In this document: positions 1 through 8,788 of the stretch, one piece after another
Numbering within the stretch: position 1 is the first letter of the stretch
How the letters are laid out: each line of letters begins with the position of its first letter
DNA from: Planctomycetota bacterium
GTDB taxonomy: Bacteria; Planctomycetota; Planctomycetia; Gemmatales; Gemmataceae
DNA: 64,000 nt
Direction of reading: 5' to 3'
Assembly: GCA_029777335.1 (NCBI GenBank)
Contig: JAKOSN010000038.1
Location: forward strand, 1-64,000
Translations under genes and position numbers: made by a program
The notes under the pieces: generated by a model
What the model saw: only the letters and a program-made list of their open reading frames with translations
Database searches by the model: none
Told to the model about the DNA's origin: nothing

Positions 1-621
1 CCGGAACTGGGCTTCGGCCAGGTCGTTGGCGACGCCTTCGAGGAACCCGTGCTGCTGATCAAACTGGCCTGGGGCGGCAAGAGTCTGGCCCGGGACTTCC
101 GGCCGCCAAGTTCGGGAGGCGAGGTGGGGCCGTACTACAAGGAAATCGTTCAGCAGACGAGGAGTATTCTTGGGGATCTGAAGAAGCACTTTCCTGAACT
201 GGCAGGCCGAAAGCCCGAGATCGCTGGGTTCGCCTGGCACCAGGGGTGGAACGATCGCGTCAACCAGGCCTTCAACGACGAATACGAGAAGAACATGGCC
301 AACTTCATCCGCGACATCCGCAAGGATCTGGGGGTGAAGGATCTGCCTTTCGTCATTGCCGAAACCGGGATGAGCGGACCTGGAGAGAAACACCCTCGTG
401 CGCTGTCCCTGATGAAGGCCCAGGCCGCGGTGGCGGAATACAAGGAGTTCCAGGGAACCGTTGCCTTCGTGGGGACGAAGGCGTTCTGGCGGGACAAGAA
501 CGATTCGCCGACGGGTCAGGCGTTTCATTGGAACACCAACGCCGAAACCTATTATCTGATTGGCGAGGCGATGGGGAACGCCATGAAGAAGCTCTGTGCG
601 ACGCGACCAACGTCGAAGTGA
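1..621 (+). CDS. Sialate O-acetylesterase-like (SASA domain) protein, C-terminal part
   Basis: The reading frame is open from the first base of the window, so the N-terminus lies outside it. The visible 206 residues match the C-terminal half of the planctomycete sialate O-acetylesterase / DUF303 family: the strand ending in LLIKLAWGGKSLARDFRPPS and the IAGFAWHQGWND segment are typical, as is the later FHWNTNAETYYLIGEAM stretch with its invariant histidine. Such enzymes are usually secreted SGNH-like hydrolases that remove acetyl groups from glycans; the catalytic serine would be upstream of the window. It is convergent with the MFS transporter gene. Substrate is not predictable from this fragment. 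Confidence 0.8.
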   Translation, partial: PELGFGQVVGDAFEEPVLLIKLAWGGKSLARDFRPPSSGGEVGPYYKEIVQQTRSILGDLKKHFPELAGRKPEIAGFAWHQGWNDRVNQAFNDEYEKNMANFIRDIRKDLGVKDLPFVIAETGMSGPGEKHPRALSLMKAQAAVAEYKEFQGTVAFVGTKAFWRDKNDSPTGQAFHWNTNAETYYLIGEAMGNAMKKLCATRPTSK

Positions 622-644
622 AAGGAAACGCGACGCCGATCAAC

Positions 645-1901
645 TCATGGAGAGCCCTCTTCGAGACTCACGGGTGAACGGTTGGGAATGAACCAGAACG
701 CGCCGATTCCCAACCCGTAAATCAGCGAGCAGAGGGCGCCCACGCGAGGATAGTCTCCGCCCAGCAAAGCAAACAGCCCACCCGCCAACAACACCCCGGC
801 GGCAGTTGCAAAGCGACCAGCATTGTACGCCAACCCACAGCCTGAGGCACGAACGCGCGCAGGAAAGAACTCCGGGAGAAACACCGCCAACCAGCCGAAG
901 AAGAGCGTCGCCACAAACCCCTGCGCAAGAACAAGCGGATGAAACATTGCTTCCAAAGGGGCGCTGAACTGGAAGAGCGCGAGAGTCAAGAAGGTCGTGG
1001 CCACGCTAATCAACAGGTAACTCAGGCGACGACCAAGCCAGCTGGCAACCTGCGCTCCGGCGAAGCTCCCCAGCGTGGCGCCCAGCGCCCACCAACCCTG
1101 GGTGGCCGCCTTGTAGCTCGCGTCGATCGTTCCCGCACTTTTATCCGCCCAGGGAATCATCCACTTGCTGGCCGACCACGCCCCCACCAGCGGAATCGAT
1201 GCCACGACGCTCGCTAACAGGGTGATCCGAAGAAGGTCTGCCTGGAAGAGTTCACGGATAGGGGGTGGGGGACGTGTTGCCTTGTGCCGGCTGGCCAACC
1301 ACAAAGGCGACTCGGGCAGGCACACCAGGACAACAACCCCCAGGGCCGCAGGAATGCCCGCGAGCAGGAACAACCACCGCCACGAATCGGGAGTGATTGG
1401 CCAGAGGCGAGCCAGCTGCGATAACAAGAGGATGCCAGCATTCAAGCTGGCGCTCATGACCCCCGAAACCACGGGGCGCGAGGCCGCGGGCCAGCATTCG
1501 GCAACCAGAGCCATGCCGTTGGGCCACATCCCTCCCACTCCCAAGCCAACCAGGAACCGCAACACAAGCATTTGTTCCTGCGTGCGCGCCCAGGCTCCCG
1601 ACGCGGCAAAGAGCGAGTAGAACAACATGCTGAGGCCCATGGCTCGGGTGCGCCCAACCCGATCGCCCAGGTTGCCCAGGACAATCCCGCCGAGGGCTGC
1701 GCCCAGCATCAACGACGCGGTGAAACGAGCAAACCAATCCCCTCCAATCACGGGAGTGTAGGCGTCTCCAAGCAAACTTTTCGAGACGGAAAGCGACGCC
1801 ACCGGCATCAATCCCAGCTCAACGCCGTCAAAGAGCAGCCCAAGACAGGCGGCCGCCAACACGGCGCTTCGGGCCGAGCGAGAGAGTGGTGCCACGCTCA
1901 T
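645..1901 (-). CDS. MFS transporter
   Basis: A 418-residue polytopic membrane protein with about twelve hydrophobic segments, the normal length for the major facilitator superfamily. The loop after the second helix carries LGDRVGR, the classic GDRxGR signature, and the FLVGLGVGGMWPNG segment resembles sugar/organic-acid porters of the SP and AAHS groups. Its ATG overlaps the TGA of the upstream dehydrogenase gene by four bases (ATGA), so the two are probably translationally coupled. With the dehydrogenases and the NHL propeller upstream, it likely imports the substrate of a small catabolic pathway, perhaps a hydroxy or sugar acid. That substrate is inference. Confidence 0.85.
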   Translation of the reverse strand: MSVAPLSRSARSAVLAAACLGLLFDGVELGLMPVASLSVSKSLLGDAYTPVIGGDWFARFTASLMLGAALGGIVLGNLGDRVGRTRAMGLSMLFYSLFAASGAWARTQEQMLVLRFLVGLGVGGMWPNGMALVAECWPAASRPVVSGVMSASLNAGILLLSQLARLWPITPDSWRWLFLLAGIPAALGVVVLVCLPESPLWLASRHKATRPPPPIRELFQADLLRITLLASVVASIPLVGAWSASKWMIPWADKSAGTIDASYKAATQGWWALGATLGSFAGAQVASWLGRRLSYLLISVATTFLTLALFQFSAPLEAMFHPLVLAQGFVATLFFGWLAVFLPEFFPARVRASGCGLAYNAGRFATAAGVLLAGGLFALLGGDYPRVGALCSLIYGLGIGAFWFIPNRSPVSLEEGSP

Positions 1902-2770
1902 GCCTGGCGACTCCGCATCGCCTCAATGATCGCACTGTTATCGAGTTCCCCCAATCCCAGCGACTCGGCGCGTTCGAGGAGTTGCCGATGGGTGTCGGCC
2001 AGCGCCAGCGCGAGGCCATTCGCCTTCGCTGCGTCCAGGATCAGTCGAACATCCTTGAGATGCTGGGACAGCTTGGCCTGTGGCGAGAAATCCTTCGCGA
2101 TCATCTTCGGTCCCTTGGTGTCCATTTGTCGCGAGTAGGCCGCACTTCCCTGAAGCACACGCAAGGTGGAGGCCAGATCGAACCCGAATGCCTCGGCGAG
2201 CAACAATCCCTCCGCCAGGGCAGCCCGATTCAGCCCCAGGACCAGGTTAGTCACCAGTTTCATCCGGGCCGCACACCCCGAAGCTCCCACGTAGTAGACA
2301 TTTCTTCCCAGAATGGGCCAGAGGTCCTGACATGCCGAGAATGCAGCCTGGTCCCCGCTTACCAGGACCGTGGCTTCACCGCGTCTGGTTTGTTCGCTCG
2401 ATCCAGAAATCGGTGCATCGAGATAGCTCGCTCCACGTTCCCGGAGGCGATTCGCCCACAGGATGCTGTCTTCAGGGGCCCCCGTCGTGGTGTCGATGAG
2501 AATCTGGCCGACGCGAATACTCTCCTGGAATGGAGTTAACACCTCCGTCACTACCGCGCTGGAGTAAAGGCTGATCAGGACCCGGTCACAATCCGCGAGC
2601 GGATGATCGCTCCAGAGCGCTCCTCGGGCGAGGAGCGGTTCGGCCCGGTCACGCGTTCGATTCCACACATGGGGAATGTAAGCGTGTTCCAGCAGCCGTT
2701 CGACGATGGCCGTTCCCATCAACCCCAGTCCGAGGACACCGATATGTCGTTGCTCAGGAATCCTGGTCAT
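1898..2770 (-). CDS. NAD(P)-dependent 3-hydroxyisobutyrate dehydrogenase-like oxidoreductase
   Basis: A 290-residue enzyme of the beta-hydroxyacid dehydrogenase family. The N-terminus has the dinucleotide motif GVLGLGLMGTAI, followed by the substrate-binding segment YLDAPISGSSEQTRRGEATVLVSG (the family's DAPVSGG..A..G.L), and the catalytic-lysine region MKLVTNLVLGLNRAALAEG. An alternative GTG start lies 15 bases upstream; the ATG gives the usual N-terminal length for the family. The enzyme would oxidise a beta-hydroxy acid or reduce the corresponding semialdehyde in the cytoplasm (for example tartronate semialdehyde or hydroxyisobutyrate). It sits in a leftward group with the Ldh-type dehydrogenase and the MFS transporter. 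Confidence 0.85.
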   Translation of the reverse strand: MTRIPEQRHIGVLGLGLMGTAIVERLLEHAYIPHVWNRTRDRAEPLLARGALWSDHPLADCDRVLISLYSSAVVTEVLTPFQESIRVGQILIDTTTGAPEDSILWANRLRERGASYLDAPISGSSEQTRRGEATVLVSGDQAAFSACQDLWPILGRNVYYVGASGCAARMKLVTNLVLGLNRAALAEGLLLAEAFGFDLASTLRVLQGSAAYSRQMDTKGPKMIAKDFSPQAKLSQHLKDVRLILDAAKANGLALALADTHRQLLERAESLGLGELDNSAIIEAMRSRQA

Positions 2771-2906
2771 GCTTTCGGTTTCCACACTTTCGGGGTAGGC
2801 TCCAACGGTGATTGAGGAGCCACGGGGTGTTCATGGGCAGGAACCAGATGCGCATCGAGCGGCGCCTGGTGCGCCAGGGGCCCAGGCCGGAGAAGCGGAG
2901 TTCGCG

Positions 2907-3947
2907 TCAGTTCTTTGGTATCACGCCCACGCTTTGTGCCGTTGCCTCGATCTGCGCCCAGGTCGTCGCATCGAGTTCGATCCCTTCGCGCAGTCGGCGT
3001 TCCCTGGTGCGCTCCTCAATCTCCCCCGGCATGAGTATCTCGCCGCCAGGGACTGTCTTCGCTGAGCTTTTCACCCAGGCGACAAAGCGGGAGATCTCGG
3101 CGGCAAAAGCGGGTTCGGACACGAAGAACGACCCATCCAGGATAATGGAGAGCATGCTGTTGACGACTCGACCCGCGTTGACCGGGTTGCTGCACCCGCC
3201 CCCGGTGAGTGCTCCAGCCAGGACCTCGCAGAGCATCGCCAGTCCGTAGCCCTTGTGCCCGGCGATGGACAGGATCGCCCCAGGAGGATCGGCGTAGAAC
3301 ACGCGTGGGTCGGTGGTCGGGTGGCCTTTGGAGTCGATGAGGCATCCTTCCGGCACCGGCCCCCCCTTGTTCAGGGCCACGCGAATCTTCCCCTCGGCGA
3401 TGGTGCAGGCGGACATGTCGAGAATCATCGGCGAACTGCCCTTGACCGGGATGCCAGCAGCGATGGGGTTGGCGGAGAGTCGGCGTTCGATCCCTCCAAA
3501 AGGAGCAACCAGGATCCCGGCCCCGGTGGTGTTGACGAAGTGGAGCGATAGGTTCCCTGCCTCCACGGCCATCTGTGGCCAATCGCCAATCCGCCCCAGA
3601 TGCCCCGAGTTCCGCAGTGCGACCACGGCGACCCCGTGCCGACGCGCTTTCTCGATCCCCAGGCGCATGGCTTGTTCCCCGATGGTCTGCCCGAAGCCAA
3701 ACTGCCCGTCGACCACGGCGATCACCTCGTTCTCAAAGACGACCTGAAGCGATTGCCCGGCGAGAACCTTGCCTTCTTTCAACCACTGGATGTAGGTGGG
3801 AACGCGGATAACGCCGTGCGAATCGTGTCCCACGAGGTTCGCCTCGACCAAACGGCGCGCGATGCGCGCTGCCTCGCTCTGGTCGCACCCCGCCGCCTGG
3901 AAGATTCTGGTGACATGGTCGCGCAGTTCTTCGTGAGACATCTTCAT
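2907..3947 (-). CDS. Ldh2-type malate/L-lactate dehydrogenase family oxidoreductase
   Basis: A 346-residue protein of the Ldh2/MDH2 (YlbC-like) fold, a NAD(P)-dependent 2-hydroxyacid oxidoreductase family distinct from classical LDH. Family signatures are the N-terminal DSHGVIRVPTYI (catalytic His within DSHG), VVALRNSGHLGRIGDWP, and the C-terminal GHKGYGLAMLCEVLAGALTG. I chose the ATG that overlaps the upstream gene's stop as ATGA; a GTG 45 bases further up would lengthen the protein by 15 non-conserved residues. It probably works in one pathway with the hydroxyisobutyrate dehydrogenase-like enzyme and the transporter downstream. Confidence 0.88.
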   Translation of the reverse strand: MKMSHEELRDHVTRIFQAAGCDQSEAARIARRLVEANLVGHDSHGVIRVPTYIQWLKEGKVLAGQSLQVVFENEVIAVVDGQFGFGQTIGEQAMRLGIEKARRHGVAVVALRNSGHLGRIGDWPQMAVEAGNLSLHFVNTTGAGILVAPFGGIERRLSANPIAAGIPVKGSSPMILDMSACTIAEGKIRVALNKGGPVPEGCLIDSKGHPTTDPRVFYADPPGAILSIAGHKGYGLAMLCEVLAGALTGGGCSNPVNAGRVVNSMLSIILDGSFFVSEPAFAAEISRFVAWVKSSAKTVPGGEILMPGEIEERTRERRLREGIELDATTWAQIEATAQSVGVIPKN

Positions 3948-4954
3948 GACAGCTGCTCCGGTACGTGGATGAACTTCTGGAGTGAGTGGCACGACTCAGG
4001 AACAAGGCCCGCGCGTCCGCCGCCCGAGAGGGCCACCTCGGCCACGTACAGATCGCCTCGTGCATCCACCCAGATGTCATGCGGAGCGAAGAAGTCCCCT
4101 GGCGCGCAGGGATCGCCCTCGCCGCCCCAGCGTGCCAGCAGCTTGCCACTCCGAGCGAAAAGGGAGACCCGACCGAGAGGTTGGCCCAGGGTGTGCGAAC
4201 CAGTGCCTGGCCAGCGGCCCGCGCGGAAACCCAGTTCAGCGACGTAAAACAGCCCTCGTTCCCGGTCGATGAACACCTCGCAAGGGCGCGCCACGTCGGT
4301 CCAGTCGCCGCGATGGATGCCCTCTGCGGTGAACAGTTGCAGGCGGGAGTTCTCACGGTCCGCGACGACCACGGTGCCATCTGCATCGACGGCGATTCCA
4401 TGCGGGACGTGGAACTGCCCTGGCCCCTCGCCCGGTTCGCCCCAGGAGTGAAGCAAACGCCCCTCTGGCGAAAAGCGGTGAATACGCGCGTTGCCATACC
4501 CGTCGGCGACAAACAGTTCGCCATTGGGCGCGACAGCCAGGTTGGTTGGATAGCAGAAGGGCGGGCCGGCGTGGCGAATGGTGCGGTAGTCGATGCTGGT
4601 CGCTCCGGTCGCGCTGGGCTTCCCGGGGGTGCCGAGGGTGAAGAGTAACCGCCCCTCAGTCGTGAAGGCATGGACCGCATGACCACAATCATCGGTGCAG
4701 TAGACGATGTCATCCGGCCCAATGGTGATTCCGTGGGGTCGGGTGAACAATCCCTCCCCCCAACTCGCCATCAGGGTGCCGCCGGGTTCGTAGACACGCA
4801 CCGGGATGGGGGAGCGGAGAAAGACGAACACGCGCTGCTGGCTGTCACAGGCAACGCCCACCGCCTCGCCGAGCGGACCGTCGCCTGGAAAGTGATCCCA
4901 GGTGGGATCGGGCTGAAAGCGATACGGAGTCTGGCCGACGGTCGGGTGGGTCAT
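3944..4954 (-). CDS. NHL-repeat six-bladed beta-propeller protein
   Basis: A 336-residue protein made of repeated NHL-type blades, for example PHGIAVDADGTVVVADREN, TNLAVAPNGELFVADGYGN and PHDIWVDARGDLYVAEVAL. The arrangement resembles the peptidyl-alpha-hydroxyglycine alpha-amidating lyase-like propellers that are common beside bacterial dehydrogenase operons. No signal peptide is evident, so it may be cytoplasmic. The second Met was taken as start because the first 14 residues lack propeller character. Its stop overlaps the Ldh gene start (ATGA). It may bind or hydrolyse a lactone or similar substrate of the pathway, but the active site cannot be assigned from sequence alone. Confidence 0.8.
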   Translation of the reverse strand: MTHPTVGQTPYRFQPDPTWDHFPGDGPLGEAVGVACDSQQRVFVFLRSPIPVRVYEPGGTLMASWGEGLFTRPHGITIGPDDIVYCTDDCGHAVHAFTTEGRLLFTLGTPGKPSATGATSIDYRTIRHAGPPFCYPTNLAVAPNGELFVADGYGNARIHRFSPEGRLLHSWGEPGEGPGQFHVPHGIAVDADGTVVVADRENSRLQLFTAEGIHRGDWTDVARPCEVFIDRERGLFYVAELGFRAGRWPGTGSHTLGQPLGRVSLFARSGKLLARWGGEGDPCAPGDFFAPHDIWVDARGDLYVAEVALSGGGRAGLVPESCHSLQKFIHVPEQLS

Positions 4955-5117
4955 GCCTTGCCTCGCACGGAGGGTGGGAAAGTTGAGCCCAGACACTTTG
5001 GAGCAGCGAGCCTCGTTGCTTGGCTGGTGTGCCAGATCATGCCCCTCCCGGTGGAACCGGGGAATTCACGAAACAGGAGGAGAGAGCGGCGCTGGTTCCC
5101 CGTCACCCCCTCCTTCC

Positions 5118-6005
5118 TCAGCGATCACCCAGGACACGTACCGTGGTGATCGAGCGAGCCAGGCGATGGTCCTTGAAGGTCCAGACAACTTTCTTGTCGC
5201 GGGTCACCTCAAAAGCGTGAGCCCCCTTGCCCTCTTGCCCACGGAGGAAATTCCCGACCACGTAATTCCCGTTGGGGAGTACCTGGAGACTGGAGATCCA
5301 CGTCAGGTTTAGTTCTGGGGCATCCTGGGACCCAAACTCCCAGACCACCTTCCCGGCAGGCGTAACCTCGATCACACGTTTCTGAGTCCCGCAGGCAATC
5401 AGTGTGTTGCCATTCCGCAGCCGCAACGCTTCTCCGGCATTCTCGACCTTCGTATATTCCCAGACGACCTTGCCCATGGGGTTCACCTCGCGGATGGCCC
5501 CTTCGCCCTCATGTCCGGCCAGGATGTTGCCATTGGCGAGTTTGTGGACGTTGCGCACCTGGAGGTGGTATCCCTTTTCGGTCGTGGTCAGAGGGGTGAT
5601 GCGCACGACCTTGCCGGATGGATCCACCTCGACTGCCTGGCAAGGCCCCTGTTCGGCGATCAGGGTATTCCCGCCAGGCAAGCGTTCACAACCGAGCACC
5701 TGAGGGCACTTGCTGGTGTAGCTCCACACGACTTTCTTGTCCCGATTGATCTCGGTCACGCCGGTGGGATTGCCACCGTGGGCGTACAGGATGTTACCGC
5801 CTGGCAAGACCTGAAAGATGACCGCCAGGCTGGGAAGTTTGTACTCCCAGGCTACTTTGCCCTCGGGGTCCACCTCCACGAGCCGGTTGGGGCCCTTGCC
5901 ATACTCCGCGAACAGGATGCGGTGCTTCACAGGGTCCGCGGCGCAAGCCAGCGAGCCAATTCCCAGGAGGAGGGTGATGGAGGCGAGGCAGCTCGTCCAG
6001 CGCAT
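5118..6005 (-). CDS. Secreted PQQ-like beta-propeller protein
   Basis: A 295-residue protein with a cleavable signal peptide (MRWTSCLASITLLLGIGSLACAA) followed by about six blades with recurring V-WEYK/GNTL/V-VD-GKV segments, such as LVEVDPEGKVAWEYKLPS and LPGGNTLIAEQGPCQAVEV. The blade pattern matches bacterial PQQ-binding-like or arylsulfotransferase-like propellers. It is expected to sit in the periplasm. Residues for PQQ or heme binding are not obvious, and the role may be structural or a carbohydrate-pathway accessory. A longer reading upstream of the signal peptide is proline/serine rich and not needed. Confidence 0.8.
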   Translation of the reverse strand: MRWTSCLASITLLLGIGSLACAADPVKHRILFAEYGKGPNRLVEVDPEGKVAWEYKLPSLAVIFQVLPGGNILYAHGGNPTGVTEINRDKKVVWSYTSKCPQVLGCERLPGGNTLIAEQGPCQAVEVDPSGKVVRITPLTTTEKGYHLQVRNVHKLANGNILAGHEGEGAIREVNPMGKVVWEYTKVENAGEALRLRNGNTLIACGTQKRVIEVTPAGKVVWEFGSQDAPELNLTWISSLQVLPNGNYVVGNFLRGQEGKGAHAFEVTRDKKVVWTFKDHRLARSITTVRVLGDR

Positions 6006-6664
6006 GGTGGCACCTGTTGAAGAGGGACAGAGGGGCACGGAGCACGAGGGGGAACCAGGCGGGACCGGAGGCACGGTTGAGGACGAACCAGGCGCTTCGG
6101 CGAAGCCTTCCCGCCACGAACGATTGTAGTCGCTGGTCCGTGCTCCTGGCCAGTCTTCCCACAGGAGATTCAGTTTACGACCAAAGACCTAGGGGGAACC
6201 TTCCCTTGTGCTCGGGTCCGAGGATTCGCGCTTCAGCGTCACGATGATTGGAAGCCCGCTGGTGTACGATGCGGGGAGCCCTCCACCGGGCTACTCGATT
6301 TGAGGATCTTGCTTGGCGGCCTGCGCGTCGTTCCCTCGGGGCGAGGCGCCGAGGCAATGGAAATCGGATGTGGCGGTATCCGGGGTGGCGTGCCAGGGAC
6401 AGCGTTCTGGTCTTCCGAGTTTCTCCTCCTTTCCCCAATGCCGGACGTCTCTGCTGGGGGAGGCTCAGGGATTTGTTGGTGAGAAAAACGGTGTGGGCGC
6501 TGCGCCTCTCGGTTGATCCTCTTCGCTCGCCAGGGGTTCCGTCAACCGTTCCCTCGACGTAGCTCGTGTTTTCTGTTGCGCCGGTTGTCGCTATAGTCCC
6601 GCGCCTTCGGCCACGATTGGCCGGACGGCTCGCCGTCGGATCGAAACACGTGGAGGTGTTTGCC
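6006..6664. other. Intergenic region with divergent promoters
   Basis: This 659-base stretch separates the leftward propeller gene from the rightward secreted-protein gene, so it must hold promoters for both directions. Open frames exist on both strands but have arginine/proline/serine-rich, low-complexity translations with no recognisable domain, and I do not believe they are genes. No convincing -35/-10 pair or stable hairpin stands out. A good ribosome-binding site (GGAGG) lies about nine bases before the ATG at 6665. Confidence 0.5.
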
Positions 6665-7564
6665 ATGAAGCGCGGTACGTGGATACTTCTCGCGCTGGGT
6701 CTGCTCTCGTCCTCGGCATCGGTGCAGGCCCAGCCGGCCTATCCGATCAAGCTCAAGGAGACGGTCAAGGGGGACGTGCGCCAGGTGAGTGTCACGGAAA
6801 CCTCGCAAAGCACTCACAAGGTGCTCGATGCCACGAACAAGGCAGTGATTGACCAGAGCATGTCCAGCGCGCAGGAAAGCAGTTGTGTGGAGACGATTCT
6901 GGAGAAGGAAGCCGGGAAGCCGCGACCGACGCAACTTCGGCGTGTCTACCAGACCGCCAAGCTCCAGCTCGATGGTAAGGAGATCCCTCTCCCCTATGCA
7001 GGGAAGACCGTGGAGATCCGGAAGAAGGATAACCAGTTCGAGTTTTTGATCGAAGGTAAAACGCCCTTGAGCGGTGAAGCGGCTGCGGTCTTGCAAAAGG
7101 AGTTCAGCAAGGACGAAGGCTTTGAACTCCAGCGCGCCGTGTTGCCGAGCAAGCCCGTTCAGGTCAATGAGACGTGGGCGGTGGACATGGCCCCGATCAT
7201 CGCCGACTGGCAGAAGAACACCTTCATGCAGGTGGACGCGACCAAGGCGCGCGGGGTGGCCCAGCTGGTGAAGGTTTATCAGAAGGAGGGCCGCACCTAC
7301 GGCGAACTCCTTCTGCGCATGGAAATGCCCTTGCTGGCGATCGGCACCGACAAGGACAAGCTCACGCTGAACACCGGCTCGCGCATGTTGATGGAAGTCA
7401 CACTGGATGGCTGCATCGACGGCACTTCTTGCACACGCACGATGAAGGCGCGCTTTGATATGCAAACGAGTGGGGCGGTTCCCCTGGAGGAAGGGAAGTC
7501 GGGGACGATGGAGGTGAAGGCGCAGGGATCGTTGCAGGAAGTTTTCGTCGAACAGCCCCGCTAG
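6665..7564 (+). CDS. Secreted protein of unknown function (DUF6263-like)
   Basis: A 299-residue protein with a clear signal peptide (MKRGTWILLALGLLSSSASVQAQ) and a mature part dominated by alternating beta-strand patterns. It resembles the planctomycete secreted proteins grouped around DUF6263, which often contain TxxETSQSTHKVLD-like strands, but I recognise this only loosely. Four cysteines are present (two in the CIDGTSC stretch), allowing a disulfide in the periplasm. The start is supported by GGAGG about nine bases upstream of the ATG. No catalytic motif is visible. The next gene, 150 bases downstream, is a methyltransferase and may not be functionally linked. Confidence 0.7.
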   Translation: MKRGTWILLALGLLSSSASVQAQPAYPIKLKETVKGDVRQVSVTETSQSTHKVLDATNKAVIDQSMSSAQESSCVETILEKEAGKPRPTQLRRVYQTAKLQLDGKEIPLPYAGKTVEIRKKDNQFEFLIEGKTPLSGEAAAVLQKEFSKDEGFELQRAVLPSKPVQVNETWAVDMAPIIADWQKNTFMQVDATKARGVAQLVKVYQKEGRTYGELLLRMEMPLLAIGTDKDKLTLNTGSRMLMEVTLDGCIDGTSCTRTMKARFDMQTSGAVPLEEGKSGTMEVKAQGSLQEVFVEQPR

Positions 7565-7716
7565 CATCTGATCGGGGGTACTCCTAGTGTAAACGGTAGG
7601 CTGCGCATGCCGTCGGCGTTCAGAGGGCCGGATCTCTTGCGTGGGCAGGAGCCGGCCCCGTCGCTGCGGCTGCCGCTGGGCCTGTCTAGTGAGTGTCACT
7701 CGCACAAGGAGTTGCC

Positions 7717-8772
7717 GTGACTGTGCCGCGTCGATTGGAGATTCCCCCGGCCGACCCCACCCGGCTGTTCGAGTTGTTCCGTGGTGCCCACGCTACCGAA
7801 CTGCTCACAGCAGCCGTGCTCCCGTTTAACATCTTCGGTCGACTGGCTGGCGGTGCCCGTCCGCGCGCGGAACTCCAGCGCGAACTGGGACTCGCCGATC
7901 GAGCTGCCACGGTGCTCTTCACCGCTCTCAAGGCCATGCAGTTGTTACGCGAAGACGGTGACAGCCAGTTGTCACTCAGCGATCTCGCCCGCACCCATCT
8001 TGTCCCGACCAGTCCCTTCCATGTGGGCGATTACCTGGGGCTGGCTGCCGAGAGTCCTGGCGTGCGCGCCATGGTGGAGCGGCTCCAGACCAATCGACCG
8101 GCGGGCCAGCAGCCCGAGCAGGAAGGGGTGGCGTTCATCTATCGCGAAGGGCTGGATTCAGCGATGGAACGCGAGGCTTCCGCACGCAGGCTGACTGTTG
8201 CGCTCGCGGGGCGGGCACGCAATGTGGCTCCGGTCCTGGCCCAACGGATCTCGCTCGCCGAGGCCGATCTTCTGCTCGATCTGGGAGGGGGCACGGGGCT
8301 GTATAGCATCGCCTGGTTGCAACGACATCCGCGTTTGCGCGCCGTGGTTCTCGATCGGCCGGAAGTGCTGAAGGTGGCGCAGGAAGAGGCGGTCCTGCAC
8401 GGGGTGGCTGAGCGGCTGGAGTGTCAGCCGGGCGACATGTTTCGCTCTCCGCTTCCCAGCGGGGTTTCCGCGATCCTCCTATCCAACGTCCTGCATGATT
8501 GGGATGTGCCCGAGTGCCGAGCCCTGGTGCGCCGTTGTGCCGATGCTTTGCCCTCGGGGGGACGGTTATTGATCCACGATGTGCTGCTCAATGATGCGCT
8601 CGATGGCCCCTTGCCGATTGCGCTGTACTCCGCGGCGCTCTTTTCCCTCACGGAGGGGCGGGCGTACAGTGCCGCGGAGTATCGCGCGTGGAGCCACGAA
8701 GCAGGGTTGATCTGCGAGGAACCGTTACCGACGCTGATTCATTGCAGTGTTTTGCCCGCACGCAAACCATAA
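7717..8772 (+). CDS. SAM-dependent O-methyltransferase (acetylserotonin O-methyltransferase-like)
   Basis: A 351-residue class I methyltransferase with the two-domain layout of plant-type/small-molecule O-methyltransferases: an N-terminal winged-helix dimerisation domain (residues about 15-100) and a Methyltransf_2 catalytic domain. Motif I is LLLDLGGGTGLYSI, motif II includes VVLDRPEV, and the NVLHDWD segment carries the histidine that acts as general base in this family. A GTG at 7717 preceded by AAGGA at normal spacing was chosen as start; another GTG lies 24 bases upstream without a good site. The acceptor is probably a hydroxylated aromatic or polyketide-like molecule, but no biosynthetic cluster surrounds it. 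Confidence 0.85.
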   Translation: MTVPRRLEIPPADPTRLFELFRGAHATELLTAAVLPFNIFGRLAGGARPRAELQRELGLADRAATVLFTALKAMQLLREDGDSQLSLSDLARTHLVPTSPFHVGDYLGLAAESPGVRAMVERLQTNRPAGQQPEQEGVAFIYREGLDSAMEREASARRLTVALAGRARNVAPVLAQRISLAEADLLLDLGGGTGLYSIAWLQRHPRLRAVVLDRPEVLKVAQEEAVLHGVAERLECQPGDMFRSPLPSGVSAILLSNVLHDWDVPECRALVRRCADALPSGGRLLIHDVLLNDALDGPLPIALYSAALFSLTEGRAYSAAEYRAWSHEAGLICEEPLPTLIHCSVLPARKP

Positions 8773-8788
8773 GGAGCGCTGCACGGCG

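Noticed and set aside
6248-6562. 104-codon rightward frame in the 6-6.6 kb gap
   Set aside because: Arg/Trp/Pro-rich translation without domain, no ribosome-binding site; the antisense frame there is equally unconvincing.
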